Source of the DNA: JAPLDB01 sp038230515
GTDB taxonomy: Bacteria > Bacteroidota > Bacteroidia > AKYH767-A > 2013-40CM-41-45
Reading direction: 5' to 3'
NCBI GenBank assembly: GCA_038230515.1
Contig: JBBRND010000026.1
Coordinates: 1 to 64,000, forward strand
Length of the DNA: 64,000 nucleotides
This document shows positions 16,913 to 25,553 of the stretch, in pieces (within the stretch, counting starts at the first letter, position 1; every line of letters starts with the position of its first letter). A model generated the notes under the pieces. It saw only the letters and a list, made by a program, of their open reading frames with translations, did no database searches and was not told where the DNA came from. The position numbers were made by a program, and so were the translations under genes.

Positions 16913-17665
16913 ATGACTCCGCTCTCTGTCATCATCATTACTTTGAATGAAGAACGCAACATTGCGCGTTGTATTGCATCATTGAAAAACGTTGCCGATG
17001 AAATTCTGGTAGTAGATTCTTTTTCCACTGACCGTACAAAAGAAATCTGCTTGAGTGAAGGAGTTCGCTTCATTGAAAATAAATGGGAAGGATATTCCGC
17101 ACAAAAAAATTTCGCGCACTCACAGGCAACGCATGATTTTATTCTTTCTCTTGATGCCGATGAAGCTCTCAGCGATGAACTTGCAGCATCAATCCTCGAA
17201 ATAAAAAATAATTCGACACCTGAACTTTGCAGTTTCAACCGGCTCACAAATTATTGCGGCACTTGGATTCGTCATGGCAGTTGGTATCCTGATGTAAAAA
17301 TAAGATTATACGACCGCAGAGAATGTGCATGGGAAGGAACCATTCACGAACGGCTGAAATTTCATGCAGAAAAAAAAGCAAGGCACCTGAAAGGCGATTG
17401 CCTCCACTATACTTTTTACTCCATCAGTGATCATCTTCGTCAGGTTGATAAGTTCACCACACTGATGGCAAAAGAAGCATTTCAAAAAGGGCATCGAAGT
17501 AATTTCTTCCGGCTTCTCTTCAGCCCGAAAGTAAAATTTATACGCGATTTTATTTTCCTTGGAGGATTTCTCGATGGCTATCATGGGTACCTCATCAGCC
17601 GCATTTCTGCATACGCTACTTTTATAAAGTATGCGAAGTTGAAGGAACTGCAAAAGAAAAAGTAA
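16913..17665 (+). CDS. Family 2 glycosyltransferase (LPS core type)
   Basis: The start at ATG 16913 gives the canonical GT2 N-terminus LSVIIITLNEERNIARCIASL; the longer upstream frame is not conserved-looking. A Rossmann strand (DEILVVDSFSTDRT) is followed by the DxD-type metal site SLDADEAL and then the acceptor region YCGTWIRHGSWYPDVKIRLYD with WEGTIHERL. It is 250 residues long, the usual size of WaaE/KdtX-like enzymes that add glucose to LPS core. It probably acts at the inner face of the inner membrane on lipid-linked surface glycan. It opens a region of polysaccharide genes. Confidence 0.88.
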   Translation: MTPLSVIIITLNEERNIARCIASLKNVADEILVVDSFSTDRTKEICLSEGVRFIENKWEGYSAQKNFAHSQATHDFILSLDADEALSDELAASILEIKNNSTPELCSFNRLTNYCGTWIRHGSWYPDVKIRLYDRRECAWEGTIHERLKFHAEKKARHLKGDCLHYTFYSISDHLRQVDKFTTLMAKEAFQKGHRSNFFRLLFSPKVKFIRDFIFLGGFLDGYHGYLISRISAYATFIKYAKLKELQKKK

Positions 17666-17685
17666 TCAAATAAAAACTCCTTCTC

Positions 17686-18843
17686 TTAGACCTTGCATAA
17701 CCGCTCGGCTGCCATCTCCAGCGTTTCTTTTGTTTTTGCAAAACAAAACCTGAGCACTTTCTGATCAGGCGCTTTCGTATAAAAAACAGACACCGGAATG
17801 GAAGCCACTTTGTATTCATTTGTAAGCCGTATCGCAAAGTCGGTATCTTTTTCATCCGTTATATTGCTATAGTCGAGTAATTGAAAATAAGAACCGGAGG
17901 AGGGCTTCAGCGTAAATCTCGAATTTTTAAGAAAAGCGTTAAAGAAATCACGTTTGTGTTGATAGAAATCCGAAAGTTCAAGATAGTCGTTGCTGCCTTT
18001 AATATAGTCCGCAAAGGCATACTGCACCGAAGTGTTTGAACTGAATACGTTAAACTGATGCACCTTTCTGAATTCATTCATCAGGTTAGAGGGAGCAAAA
18101 CAATAGCCGAGTTTCCATCCTGTAGTATGATATGTTTTTCCAAAAGAGAAAATAACAAAACTGCGTTCCGCAAGTTTCGGGTAGCGCATTACACTTTCAT
18201 GTTTTAAATTGTCGAATATAATATGCTCGTACACTTCATCGCTCACAATAATAATTTCTGTGCCTTCAACAATTTTCTGAAGTTGATTCATGTCATCAGC
18301 CGCCCAAACACTTCCGGTTGGGTTGTGTGGTGTATTGATCATAATCATTTTTGTACGCGGAGAAATCAAACTCTTAACATGCTCCCAATCAATTTTGAAA
18401 TCAGGGCTTTTTATCTGCGTACATTTCACTATACCCCCGTGCATTTCAACAGCAGGCCTGTAGCTGTCGTAAGCAGGTTCAATGATGATGACTTCATCAT
18501 CAGGATTTATCAGCGCAGCAATCGCAGAGTATAATGCTTGTGTGCCACCACTTGTAATTGTTATTTCGGTATCGGGAGAATACAACGCTCCGTAAAGCAA
18601 AGATGCTTTTTCGCACAAAAGTTCGCGCAGTAGCATAATGCCCTGCATTGGCGCATACTGGTTACGTCCTTTTTTCATCTGCTCATTTACCAATGCAATT
18701 AGTTTTTCTGAAACCGAAAAATCCGGAAAACCCTGCGAAAGATTGATTGCTCCTGTTTCGTTGGCAAGCCCGCTCATAATAGCAAAGATCGTAGTGCCAA
18801 CGTTTGGGAGTTTTGATTTTATGACAGATGGAAATTGATGCAT
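17686..18843 (-). CDS. PLP-dependent aminotransferase (methionine aminotransferase type)
   Basis: This is a 385-residue class I/II aminotransferase. It has AINLSQGFPDF near the N-terminus, TSGGTQALYSAI (cofactor phosphate site), NTPHNPTGSVW, VSDEVYEHIIFD (Asp/Tyr contacts to pyridoxal) and the Schiff-base lysine in SFGKTYHTTGWKLGYC. That last motif matches the YbdL / kynurenine-oxoglutarate transaminase subgroup, which prefers methionine and aromatic amino acids. It is transcribed alone, convergent with the glycosyltransferase gene. Kynurenine transamination is possible, given two other kynurenine-type enzymes in the window, but not shown. Confidence 0.9.
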   Translation of the reverse strand: MHQFPSVIKSKLPNVGTTIFAIMSGLANETGAINLSQGFPDFSVSEKLIALVNEQMKKGRNQYAPMQGIMLLRELLCEKASLLYGALYSPDTEITITSGGTQALYSAIAALINPDDEVIIIEPAYDSYRPAVEMHGGIVKCTQIKSPDFKIDWEHVKSLISPRTKMIMINTPHNPTGSVWAADDMNQLQKIVEGTEIIIVSDEVYEHIIFDNLKHESVMRYPKLAERSFVIFSFGKTYHTTGWKLGYCFAPSNLMNEFRKVHQFNVFSSNTSVQYAFADYIKGSNDYLELSDFYQHKRDFFNAFLKNSRFTLKPSSGSYFQLLDYSNITDEKDTDFAIRLTNEYKVASIPVSVFYTKAPDQKVLRFCFAKTKETLEMAAERLCKV

Positions 18844-18847
18844 GGAA

Positions 18848-18855
18848 CAAAAGTA
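18848..18855 (-). promoter_or_regulatory. -7 promoter box TACTTTTG for the aminotransferase
   Basis: Exact match, 4 nt before the ATG at 18843, which predicts a leaderless mRNA. Confidence 0.65.
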
Positions 18856-19011
18856 GAGTTTGGAATGAGGAATAACGCCAAAAGGATTTGAATTCTTTAG
18901 GCATCAGATAGGATTGATTTTTATTTTATCAACTTAATTATCCCTAAGGAATTATATGATTAAAAAAAGGGTTTAACAAGGGAAAAAGATCAAAGCATAG
19001 TGTAATAATAA

Positions 19012-20529
19012 TCATTTCACCTTGTAGATATGTACACTCAGGTTTAGGTTGTGTGGATTTATTTTAAACAAAAGATTATCCATAAATCCGGGTTCAATAG
19101 TGGTGAGGAAATGAATTTTCGGAAAGTATTGTTTCAATTCGTCAACCCGTTGCTGCAGGTTTGTATCCTCGAAAAATAAAATGTAGTCAGGATGTTGAGT
19201 AGTGTCTGCTCCAGCATGATCTTTTACAAATTCGCTGAGCGGGTTGTTTTCTGAAATCTCATAAACGGGAATCCATTTATTCAGATAAAAAATCGGAGCC
19301 AATCTTACCATGTGATATGGGTCATCCATTGCAAATGATTTAATGTTGGGATCACGCGCTAAATAAATCATGCTCTCTACCCGTGCTTTTTTAGAATACA
19401 TGGTTGACACTACGGGCAGCGCAATAAAATTAATGATGATCGAGAATGTATAGCAACCATTCAAAAGTTTTTTTCTTCGCGTCCAGAATTGTGAGCGCAA
19501 AACAAAATCTCTCCATCCGATTGTTCCAAGAATAATTATAAAAGGAATGATGGGAAGAATAAACCGCTCCTGCTTATTGGGAAAGAGAGAATGAAACAGA
19601 AAAAATAAAAATGTTGGAAGGAAAAGCAGTGTATGTTTTTTCCATGTTCTGAAGAAACCAACTAATAAAAAAATGCCGATGGGCGGAACAAGAAGACCTC
19701 CGACCACCACAAAATAGGTGAACCACGGGTTATTGAAATAAGTGGTTGCATCGCGGAGGTTGCACAGCACGTATTCTTGGAATTCCGCAAAAGGTCTTCC
19801 CCAAACAAGGTAATCGTTGATGCCTTGCTCGAGTCCGAAAAACAGAGAGCATCCAAGAACGAAGAAAAGTGTTACCTTCATGTTTCTCTGGAGCAACAAT
19901 GCAAGCACTAAGCCCGCTATAAAAAATGCTGACTGAAACCGAACGCATAAAGCGATGCCTGCAAAGAGACCCGCTATGAAATATGTTTTAAAGACTTTTT
20001 GTGATGCTTCGTTTTTAATAATCATCCAGCAACTGATCATGAGAAAAGGAGTACATACAACCTCTACAAGATTTCGCACACTTAGATTAGGCATGAACCA
20101 AAACAGTGCAAGCATTAAACCCACTGCCTTTGCTGTGTTAAGGTCACTGAGTTTGCGGGTTATTTTAAAGCCAAGATTTACAATGATGAGAGAAAAAGCA
20201 GCATGAATAAACCGGATGATAAGCATCTTGATTTGCGGTGATGCGATGCCGATCCATTTAAGACAATAAAGGATTATAAAATTTAACCCGGGATAAAAAA
20301 AACTGTGACCGCTTGTTGAAGTGTTGCCGTTTTCGGGAAGCCAGGAATTGTAATCCCTTCCATCTACCCATGACTGCGCGGGCTCTATCACCAGGAAATG
20401 GTCGTCATGCCACCCGAATCCTTTTGAGAAGATAACTGCAAGCAGGCGAAAAAAAATTGCTGACAGCATGATTACCATCAGCGGCTTTTCATCCCAATAC
20501 TTTTTAACCTGTTGAGTAATCGTTTTCAT
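19012..20529 (-). CDS. Polytopic mannosyltransferase-like glycosyltransferase (GT22/Alg9-like)
   Basis: This is a 505-residue membrane protein with about ten hydrophobic segments. The first loop carries acidic residues (GWHDDHFLVIEPAQSWV) as in GT-C enzymes that use dolichyl- or polyprenyl-phosphate sugars. The motif NKQERFILPIIPFIIILG (about residue 325) is the HKExRFLxPxxP signature of GT22. Predicted role: addition of a sugar to surface glycan on the periplasmic side. It is the second gene of a minus-strand run after the sulfatase gene, 34 bp apart, and also has a box-like TATCTTTA 6 nt before its ATG. Confidence 0.8.
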   Translation of the reverse strand: MKTITQQVKKYWDEKPLMVIMLSAIFFRLLAVIFSKGFGWHDDHFLVIEPAQSWVDGRDYNSWLPENGNTSTSGHSFFYPGLNFIILYCLKWIGIASPQIKMLIIRFIHAAFSLIIVNLGFKITRKLSDLNTAKAVGLMLALFWFMPNLSVRNLVEVVCTPFLMISCWMIIKNEASQKVFKTYFIAGLFAGIALCVRFQSAFFIAGLVLALLLQRNMKVTLFFVLGCSLFFGLEQGINDYLVWGRPFAEFQEYVLCNLRDATTYFNNPWFTYFVVVGGLLVPPIGIFLLVGFFRTWKKHTLLFLPTFLFFLFHSLFPNKQERFILPIIPFIIILGTIGWRDFVLRSQFWTRRKKLLNGCYTFSIIINFIALPVVSTMYSKKARVESMIYLARDPNIKSFAMDDPYHMVRLAPIFYLNKWIPVYEISENNPLSEFVKDHAGADTTQHPDYILFFEDTNLQQRVDELKQYFPKIHFLTTIEPGFMDNLLFKINPHNLNLSVHIYKVK

Positions 20530-20535
20530 TCGGTG

Positions 20536-20543
20536 TAAAGATA
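20536..20543 (-). promoter_or_regulatory. Candidate -7 box TATCTTTA for the GT22-like gene
   Basis: One mismatch to TAnnTTTG, 6 nt before the ATG at 20529. Confidence 0.35.
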
Positions 20544-20563
20544 AAAGATTCGTTTCGGATGAT

Positions 20564-22432
20564 TTACCGATTCAAATAGTCTTCGTACTCCTTTTGCAGA
20601 TATGACTGATCGAAGTGTTTTATTCTTCCAATCATTGCGCTATCGCTACAGTTTGTTTTCCAAAGTATGTTTTTGTCTTTTGAAAAAGAAGCGTAGCAGG
20701 TATCGGTAATAAATCCGGTTCCATCGAAGAAGTAGTAAAAAGCAAAATGTTTAGCGTAGGGATTGAGTACGTCTTTCGCAAAAACATATTGATCGTGTTT
20801 AACTGATAACTGCCCTAGAAGAGTTGGAGCAATGTCAAGCTGAGAAAACACTGCCTTTATTTTTCTTCCTCTGTACTCCGGCTTTATTACATCTCCGTAA
20901 AAAAGTAACGGGATGTGATGATATTCTTTGTCTTCATAACGAAAGTCGCGCTGAGTGTTATGGCTATGATCGGCAACAATAACAAACAATGTGTTCTTAA
21001 ACCACGGTTGCTTTTTTGCCTCGGTAAAAAAATCCCGCATTGCTTCATCGGTATAAATAATTGTATTCACATAATCATTTTCGCGGTGATCTATCAACGG
21101 TTTTATTTTTTCGGGAATATCATAAGGCGAATGAGAGCTGATGGTAAACCAGCAATAAACGAACGGTTCTTTTGCTTTGTTCAATCCGTTTGTAAAAAGT
21201 TTTGCCATGGGGCGGTCGTGTATTCCGAGCTTGCCTTCATCAGATCCTGAAGGGAAATCATCATGCTCTTTCACCTCATCAAACTGCATGTTGTAGAGAT
21301 AGCTCTTGATGTTTCCATAGTTCAGTTGACCACCGAAATAAAATCCTGATTCATATCCAAGCGGCTTTAAATCCTTGCTGATGCAAGGAAGATTTACGGA
21401 CTTGGTGATTTGGTTTATGATTGCCACCCGTGGCGAACTCGGATATCCGCTGAGTATTGCCGGAATGCCCTGATCGGATACATAAGCTGAGGCATAGCAA
21501 TTGGTGAACGCAAGTCCATCTCTTGTTAAGCTGTCGAAAAACAGGGAATAGGGATCGCCCCCGAAGGCAGGAATTTCATAAGAAGAATAACTTTCAAGTA
21601 TCAGGAAAACGATGTTTGGCTTTGGTGTTGTAAGTATCTTTTCTGTGGAGTCCTTTTCAGTATAAAATAATTCTTTCATCACACTGTCAGCTTCCTGATC
21701 GCTCATAACCAGATACGGATTTTCTTTTTTGTGTCTTGAATACTCACGTATCTGATGAACGAGATTCCACGCAGGATTTACAGCAGCATCGTTAAGGGTG
21801 CGATTGGGAGAGTAATAAGCATCGCTCTCTGAAATGGGAATGGCTTTAAATCCTCCGCGGATAATGATGATGTCAAACGAAAGAAACATCAGCAGAAATA
21901 CAAAGACAGATACCTTTTGCTTCCCCGTGTTTTGTCGGCTTGCTGCAATAACATTTCTTACCGCAAATCTTTTACAGTACAAAGCAATGAACACTGAACA
22001 GAGCACAATTGCCAGCAGGAAAAAAAGAAACGTAAGCTTGAACGTGGCTGACTGAAATACTTCGGCAGGGTGGCTGAAATGCAACAAAGCCTGCATATTG
22101 AGTTTGGTGCGCCATTCCTGGTAAAGACACAATTCTCCTGAAGCGGTGAGGCAATATAAAATGATGAGTAAAATAACAAAGCAGTCGTTGAGAATGGCAA
22201 TCCATTTTTTCTGCGTGAGAAAATAAACTACTGATAGGAGTGCGGGTAATGCAGCGCAGTAACCAATGGTTGACAGATCGAGTAGCCAGCCCGCAAACAA
22301 ACCATGAACAGAAGAACCAATGGATGCACCGGCAAAAGAGAAAACACTGATAAGAAAAATAATTCTGCAGGCAAAGAAGACGATGTACCAGAAAAAAAAG
22401 AAGAAAAACAGGTAGCGGATAACCGATTTCAT
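20564..22432 (-). CDS. LTA synthase-type sulfatase family phosphotransferase
   Basis: The start is placed at ATG 22432 (MKSVIRYLFFFFFFW); the longer frame would need a TTG. The 622 residues comprise about five N-terminal membrane helices (to ~residue 220) and a periplasmic alkaline-phosphatase-fold domain. That domain has PNIVFLILESYSSYE, an A-Y-V-S-D-Q-G region where the catalytic Thr/Ser should lie, then WFTISSHSPYDIP and VIVADHSHNTQRD (metal ligands). Relatives transfer phosphoglycerol or phosphoethanolamine to glycans and lipids. In a Gram-negative Bacteroidota a phosphoglycerol or phosphoethanolamine transferase acting on surface glycan is more likely than a lipoteichoic acid synthase. 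Confidence 0.82.
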   Translation of the reverse strand: MKSVIRYLFFFFFFWYIVFFACRIIFLISVFSFAGASIGSSVHGLFAGWLLDLSTIGYCAALPALLSVVYFLTQKKWIAILNDCFVILLIILYCLTASGELCLYQEWRTKLNMQALLHFSHPAEVFQSATFKLTFLFFLLAIVLCSVFIALYCKRFAVRNVIAASRQNTGKQKVSVFVFLLMFLSFDIIIIRGGFKAIPISESDAYYSPNRTLNDAAVNPAWNLVHQIREYSRHKKENPYLVMSDQEADSVMKELFYTEKDSTEKILTTPKPNIVFLILESYSSYEIPAFGGDPYSLFFDSLTRDGLAFTNCYASAYVSDQGIPAILSGYPSSPRVAIINQITKSVNLPCISKDLKPLGYESGFYFGGQLNYGNIKSYLYNMQFDEVKEHDDFPSGSDEGKLGIHDRPMAKLFTNGLNKAKEPFVYCWFTISSHSPYDIPEKIKPLIDHRENDYVNTIIYTDEAMRDFFTEAKKQPWFKNTLFVIVADHSHNTQRDFRYEDKEYHHIPLLFYGDVIKPEYRGRKIKAVFSQLDIAPTLLGQLSVKHDQYVFAKDVLNPYAKHFAFYYFFDGTGFITDTCYASFSKDKNILWKTNCSDSAMIGRIKHFDQSYLQKEYEDYLNR

Positions 22433-22452
22433 TCGCCCAAAAAAATGAGCGG

Positions 22453-22460
22453 GCAAGTTA
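22453..22460 (-). promoter_or_regulatory. Variant -7 box TAACTTGC for the sulfatase gene
   Basis: TAACTTGCCCGCTCAT, 20 nt before the ATG at 22432. It shares CTTGCCCGCTCAT with the GT2 promoter at 16899. Confidence 0.35.
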
Positions 22461-22498
22461 GTACAAAAGAAGAAAACGGGAGGGTGTATTCAATTGAC

Positions 22499-22506
22499 TA
22501 GCTTTG
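22499..22506 (+). promoter_or_regulatory. -7 promoter box TAGCTTTG for the O-antigen ligase
   Basis: Exact TAnnTTTG match, 39 nt before the ATG at 22546. Confidence 0.5.
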
Positions 22507-22545
22507 CAAGCCACAAAAAAAATCAGGCAGAATTTACAGAAGAAC

Positions 22546-23790
22546 ATGAACGTTCGATCGAGTTTAGCAGCATCCGTTCCTTTTGTTGTTTGCATTTTTC
22601 TTTTTTGCCTTACCCCCTTTCCCCGCATTTCGGTTGTTTGCATGGGCGTGCTTATTGCTGCATGGCTTTCAAGCGGAAGGATTAGCGAAAGCATACGTAA
22701 GGTTTGGGGTGACCGGGTATTGCTTCTCCTTGTAATATTTTACCTCTACCATGCCGTCAGCGTTTTGTATTCCTCTAATTTATCTTATGCAGCGTTCGAT
22801 CTTCAGGTGAAGCTTTCTTTTCTATTATTTCCATTTCTACTTTCCGCATTTTCATTTTCTCCTTATAATGCCAAGCGCTTTCGGCTTTTTTTTATTGCCG
22901 GTGCGTTTGCAACAGCAATATGGTGTTTGATTCATGCTGTTCTCAATTTCTACCAAACGCATGATAAGGGTTCCTTTTTCTATGAACAATTTGCCGGTCC
23001 ATTTCATCCCGCTTACTTGAGCATCTATCTCAATCTCGCATTTCTTTTTTTGATGGAGGAATATTTTGTTTATTCAGAGGGTATCGGGTTATTTAAAAAG
23101 TTTCAGCTTTTTGCTATGATTATTCTTTTTGCTGCAATTACCCTGCTTTCGGCACGCACCGCTTCTACTACATCTATTATTACCATACTTCTTTACTTTT
23201 CCATATTGTTTTTTCAAAAGAAAATTAGCGGAGGTAATAAATTAATAGCGGCTGCATTGATTGCATGCGTATTATTAATTCAGCTTATGGCTGTGAATTT
23301 CTACAACCGCTTTTCACAGATTGAGGATGTGCTTCAAACTCCTTCTCCTTCCATTCAGGTAGATAAGAATGCCTATGAATCAAGCACCATGGCGCGAATA
23401 CATTTGTGGCAAAATTCTTTTGAAGTTATTAAGCAACATCCGCTGTTTGGCGTGGGCATTGGAGATGTAAAAGATGAGTTAGTAATAGCGTATCAGAAAA
23501 ACCATTATGAACGCGGAGCCGAGAACCATACCAATCCGCATAATCAATATTTGCAAACGGCAGTTGCACTGGGTATTGCAGGACTTGTTATCCTGTTGTT
23601 GATATTGATTCTGCCTTTGTTTAGCAGTTTTAAAAACAAGGATTGGATCTATTGCTTATTTATTCTCATCATCGCGCTGAATGCACTCACTGAATCAATT
23701 CTGGAACGCGAATCGGGCATCATTTTCTTTTCGTTCTTCGCAGTGTTTTTCCGTCTTCAATCAAAACTGGAACACAATGCCGATAATTAA
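22546..23790 (+). CDS. O-antigen ligase / Wzy-type polymerase family protein
   Basis: ATG 22546 gives MNVRSSLAASVPFVV; the longer frame lacks an ATG. The 414-residue protein has about ten to twelve membrane segments and a large periplasmic loop. It carries the Wzy_C signature near the C-terminus: GVGIGDVKDEL followed by ENHTNPHNQYLQTAVALGIAGL, whose histidines are typical of WaaL. It should ligate or polymerise undecaprenyl-linked glycan onto lipid A core or protein. In T9SS organisms such ligases build the A-LPS used for cargo anchoring (inference). It overlaps the downstream gtrA-like gene by 14 bp, implying translational coupling. Confidence 0.88.
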   Translation: MNVRSSLAASVPFVVCIFLFCLTPFPRISVVCMGVLIAAWLSSGRISESIRKVWGDRVLLLLVIFYLYHAVSVLYSSNLSYAAFDLQVKLSFLLFPFLLSAFSFSPYNAKRFRLFFIAGAFATAIWCLIHAVLNFYQTHDKGSFFYEQFAGPFHPAYLSIYLNLAFLFLMEEYFVYSEGIGLFKKFQLFAMIILFAAITLLSARTASTTSIITILLYFSILFFQKKISGGNKLIAAALIACVLLIQLMAVNFYNRFSQIEDVLQTPSPSIQVDKNAYESSTMARIHLWQNSFEVIKQHPLFGVGIGDVKDELVIAYQKNHYERGAENHTNPHNQYLQTAVALGIAGLVILLLILILPLFSSFKNKDWIYCLFILIIALNALTESILERESGIIFFSFFAVFFRLQSKLEHNADN

Positions 23791-24202
23791 AACGGGGCTT
23801 CTTTTATTTTCATTTCAACTGCCTGCTGATCTTATTGAAAAATTTTTGAAGTTCGGAGTAGTAGGTTTGTCAGGTATGGCGGTAGATTTTGGTTTCACTA
23901 TTTTGTTGAAGGAAAAATTAAAAGTGCAGAAATATGTTTCGAACGCTGTTGGTTTCTGCATGGCTGTTGTCTCAAATTATTTTCTGAACCGGTGGTGGAC
24001 TTTCAGAAGTACCGATGTGCATGTAATGCATCAGTTCTCAACCTTTTTTTTTGTTGCCCTTGTCGGCCTATCCATCAACAGTTTTGTGCTTTGGATACTG
24101 GTAAGCAAAAAGAAATATAAATTTTATTTCTCCAAGCTTATTGCCATAGGTGTGGTAACCTTCTGGAATTTCGGCATCAATTATTTTTTCACTTTCAGAT
24201 GA
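23777..24202 (+). CDS. GtrA family membrane protein
   Basis: This is a 141-residue protein with four hydrophobic segments and the GtrA pattern: FLKFGVVGLSGMAVDFGFT, then NAVGFCMAVVSNYFLNRWWTF, and FWNFGINYFFTFR at the end. GtrA proteins help flip or supply polyprenyl-phosphate sugars for surface glycosylation. The start at ATG 23777 lies inside the end of the ligase gene (14-bp overlap). The hydrophobic start KTGLLLFSFQLPADL supports it. It belongs to the surface-glycan group. Confidence 0.85.
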   Translation: MPIIKTGLLLFSFQLPADLIEKFLKFGVVGLSGMAVDFGFTILLKEKLKVQKYVSNAVGFCMAVVSNYFLNRWWTFRSTDVHVMHQFSTFFFVALVGLSINSFVLWILVSKKKYKFYFSKLIAIGVVTFWNFGINYFFTFR

Positions 24203-24399
24203 AGAACGAAATCGCTGCTCACAAAAAAATGCTCCTTCATTTCTGAAGAAGTATTTTTCTTTTTTCAGTAAGGCATTCATTGTTTAAACTTATTCATATT
24301 TCGCAACTCGTCTCCTTGTCTTCAAAACAAGCTATCTACGGGTTGGTTCCTGTTCAAAAAAATCTGCCGAACCCAGCCGCGATAAAAACTTCCTGTTGC

Positions 24400-24407
24400 T
24401 ATATTTG
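24400..24407 (+). promoter_or_regulatory. -7 promoter box TATATTTG for the repeat-linker protein
   Basis: Exact match, 16 nt before ATG 24424. It supports that start over the longer frame beginning at 24280. Confidence 0.6.
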
Positions 24408-24423
24408 TAACAAAGAAAGCATC

Positions 24424-25464
24424 ATGAATAATTCCGACATCTATCCTCTTGAACTGGAAATTGTACGGCTCAACCGCATTATCATTGTTTTGCTGGAACA
24501 GATTGATCAGTTGAAGTTGAATAACCTTCATCTCCAAAAGCAACTGGAAGGAAAAGAGATAAATCCTTCCCGCTCTCAACATCAAAATAATGCGAATAAC
24601 TCTGTTTCATTCGATTCCTTTCAAGGAATTGATCTGAAACAATCTACTCCTTCCACTTCCATACAAGAAAGTGATATGAAACAATCTACTCCTTCCACTT
24701 CCGTACAAGAAAGTAATATGAATCATTCTACTTCTTCCACTTCCCGGCAAGCAGGTGGAGCAAACCATTTGCATCCTTCCAATTGGATATATCCGAACGG
24801 TATGAAACCCTCCGATCCTTCCACATCTCTTCAAGGAAGCGATATGAATCAATTGTTTTATCCTGCCTCCATGGAAAGAGACGGAATGACACAGCTTGAT
24901 TCGGTAGATTCCATGCAAGGAAGTACCGTAAACCAATTTGTTTCCTTTGATCCTTTGTCAGCAATGCGGGAGTTGAGAAAGAATGTATTCGTTTCTCAGG
25001 AGGGAATGAGTTTGAATGAGCCCGTTCATACCAATTCCTTAAAGACTAGCACAGAGAATGAAATGCTTTCATCCGGTTTGCAGCAAGGAAGCATGTTGAA
25101 CGGCTCTCTTCAATCCAATCCTATACAAGAAAACACACCTGAACAACCAGTTTATTTACTTCCTCTGGTAATTCAGGAAGTGGAGCGAAGTGTTGATGAA
25201 TTGGTGTTTGTTCTTGATAATGAATTGCTGGAACATTCGCGCAATTCTACGAAACTGAACGTTGCAAAAATTCTTGTCCATATCTATAATAAAAGAGAGA
25301 GCAGCTACATGAAGCTCCGCAAGCTCACTGATTTATCAGAAGGGGGACTTGGCAAACTAATGATCTTAATCCGTAGAAAAGGATTGATACACAGAACCGC
25401 TTACCAGCAATTTGCTCCAACAGAAAAAGCATTGCAGTTGATGAGGGAAGCGAGAGTGAGGTAA
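24424..25464 (+). CDS. Unrecognised protein: coiled coil, thirteen 14-residue repeats, winged-helix-like C-terminus
   Basis: This is a 346-residue protein from the ATG at 24424. Residues ~8-45 are a leucine-rich amphipathic helix (LELEIVRLNRIIIVLLEQID and onward), likely a dimerising coiled coil. Residues 59-240 are exactly thirteen consecutive 14-residue units with no insertion, polar and Ser/Thr/Gln/Asn-rich, around a consensus close to QSTPSTSxQGSDMN. Residues ~241-346 are compact. The stretch from VAKILVHIYNKRESSY and LRKLTDLSEGGLGKLMILIRRKGLI to LTPTEKALQLM-like FAPTEKALQLM reads like a winged helix-turn-helix with a wing and final helix. I infer a DNA-binding regulator with a flexible spacer, but no family is recognised. 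It lies between gtrA and nrdA. Confidence 0.75.
   Translation: MNNSDIYPLELEIVRLNRIIIVLLEQIDQLKLNNLHLQKQLEGKEINPSRSQHQNNANNSVSFDSFQGIDLKQSTPSTSIQESDMKQSTPSTSVQESNMNHSTSSTSRQAGGANHLHPSNWIYPNGMKPSDPSTSLQGSDMNQLFYPASMERDGMTQLDSVDSMQGSTVNQFVSFDPLSAMRELRKNVFVSQEGMSLNEPVHTNSLKTSTENEMLSSGLQQGSMLNGSLQSNPIQENTPEQPVYLLPLVIQEVERSVDELVFVLDNELLEHSRNSTKLNVAKILVHIYNKRESSYMKLRKLTDLSEGGLGKLMILIRRKGLIHRTAYQQFAPTEKALQLMREARVR
24598..25143 (+). repeat. Coding tandem array: 13 units of exactly 42 bp
   Basis: The consensus unit is near CAATCTACTCCTTCCACTTC followed by CATACAAGGAAGTGATATGAAC. Units 2 and 3 (24640-24723) differ at only a few bases; the outer units have diverged, but none has gained or lost a codon. 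The minus strand also stays open over much of the array, a by-product of the period. Confidence 0.92.
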
Positions 25465-25484
25465 AGAAAATTGTGTTGCGAAAT

Positions 25485-25525
25485 CATAAAAAATGCTGCT
25501 CCGTTTCCGAAGCAGCATTTGCCTT
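25485..25525. terminator. Bidirectional rho-independent terminator
   Basis: AAATGCTGCT (25491-25500) pairs with AGCAGCATTT (25511-25520). The minus strand continues into a T-run (nrdA side); the plus side has a weaker TTGCCTTTTGG. It separates the convergent genes at 25464 and 25554. Confidence 0.8.
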
Positions 25526-25553
25526 TTGGTTATGTATCACTAAAAACTAAAGT

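Noticed and set aside
20564..22432. True lipoteichoic acid synthase
   Set aside because: The organism is Gram-negative by all other genes. The fold is shared by phosphoglycerol and phosphoethanolamine transferases, so only the family is called.
24607..24936. 109-codon minus-strand frame across the 14-residue repeat array
   Set aside because: Stays open because of the 42-bp period; the plus-strand gene has promoter, coiled coil and HTH-like end.
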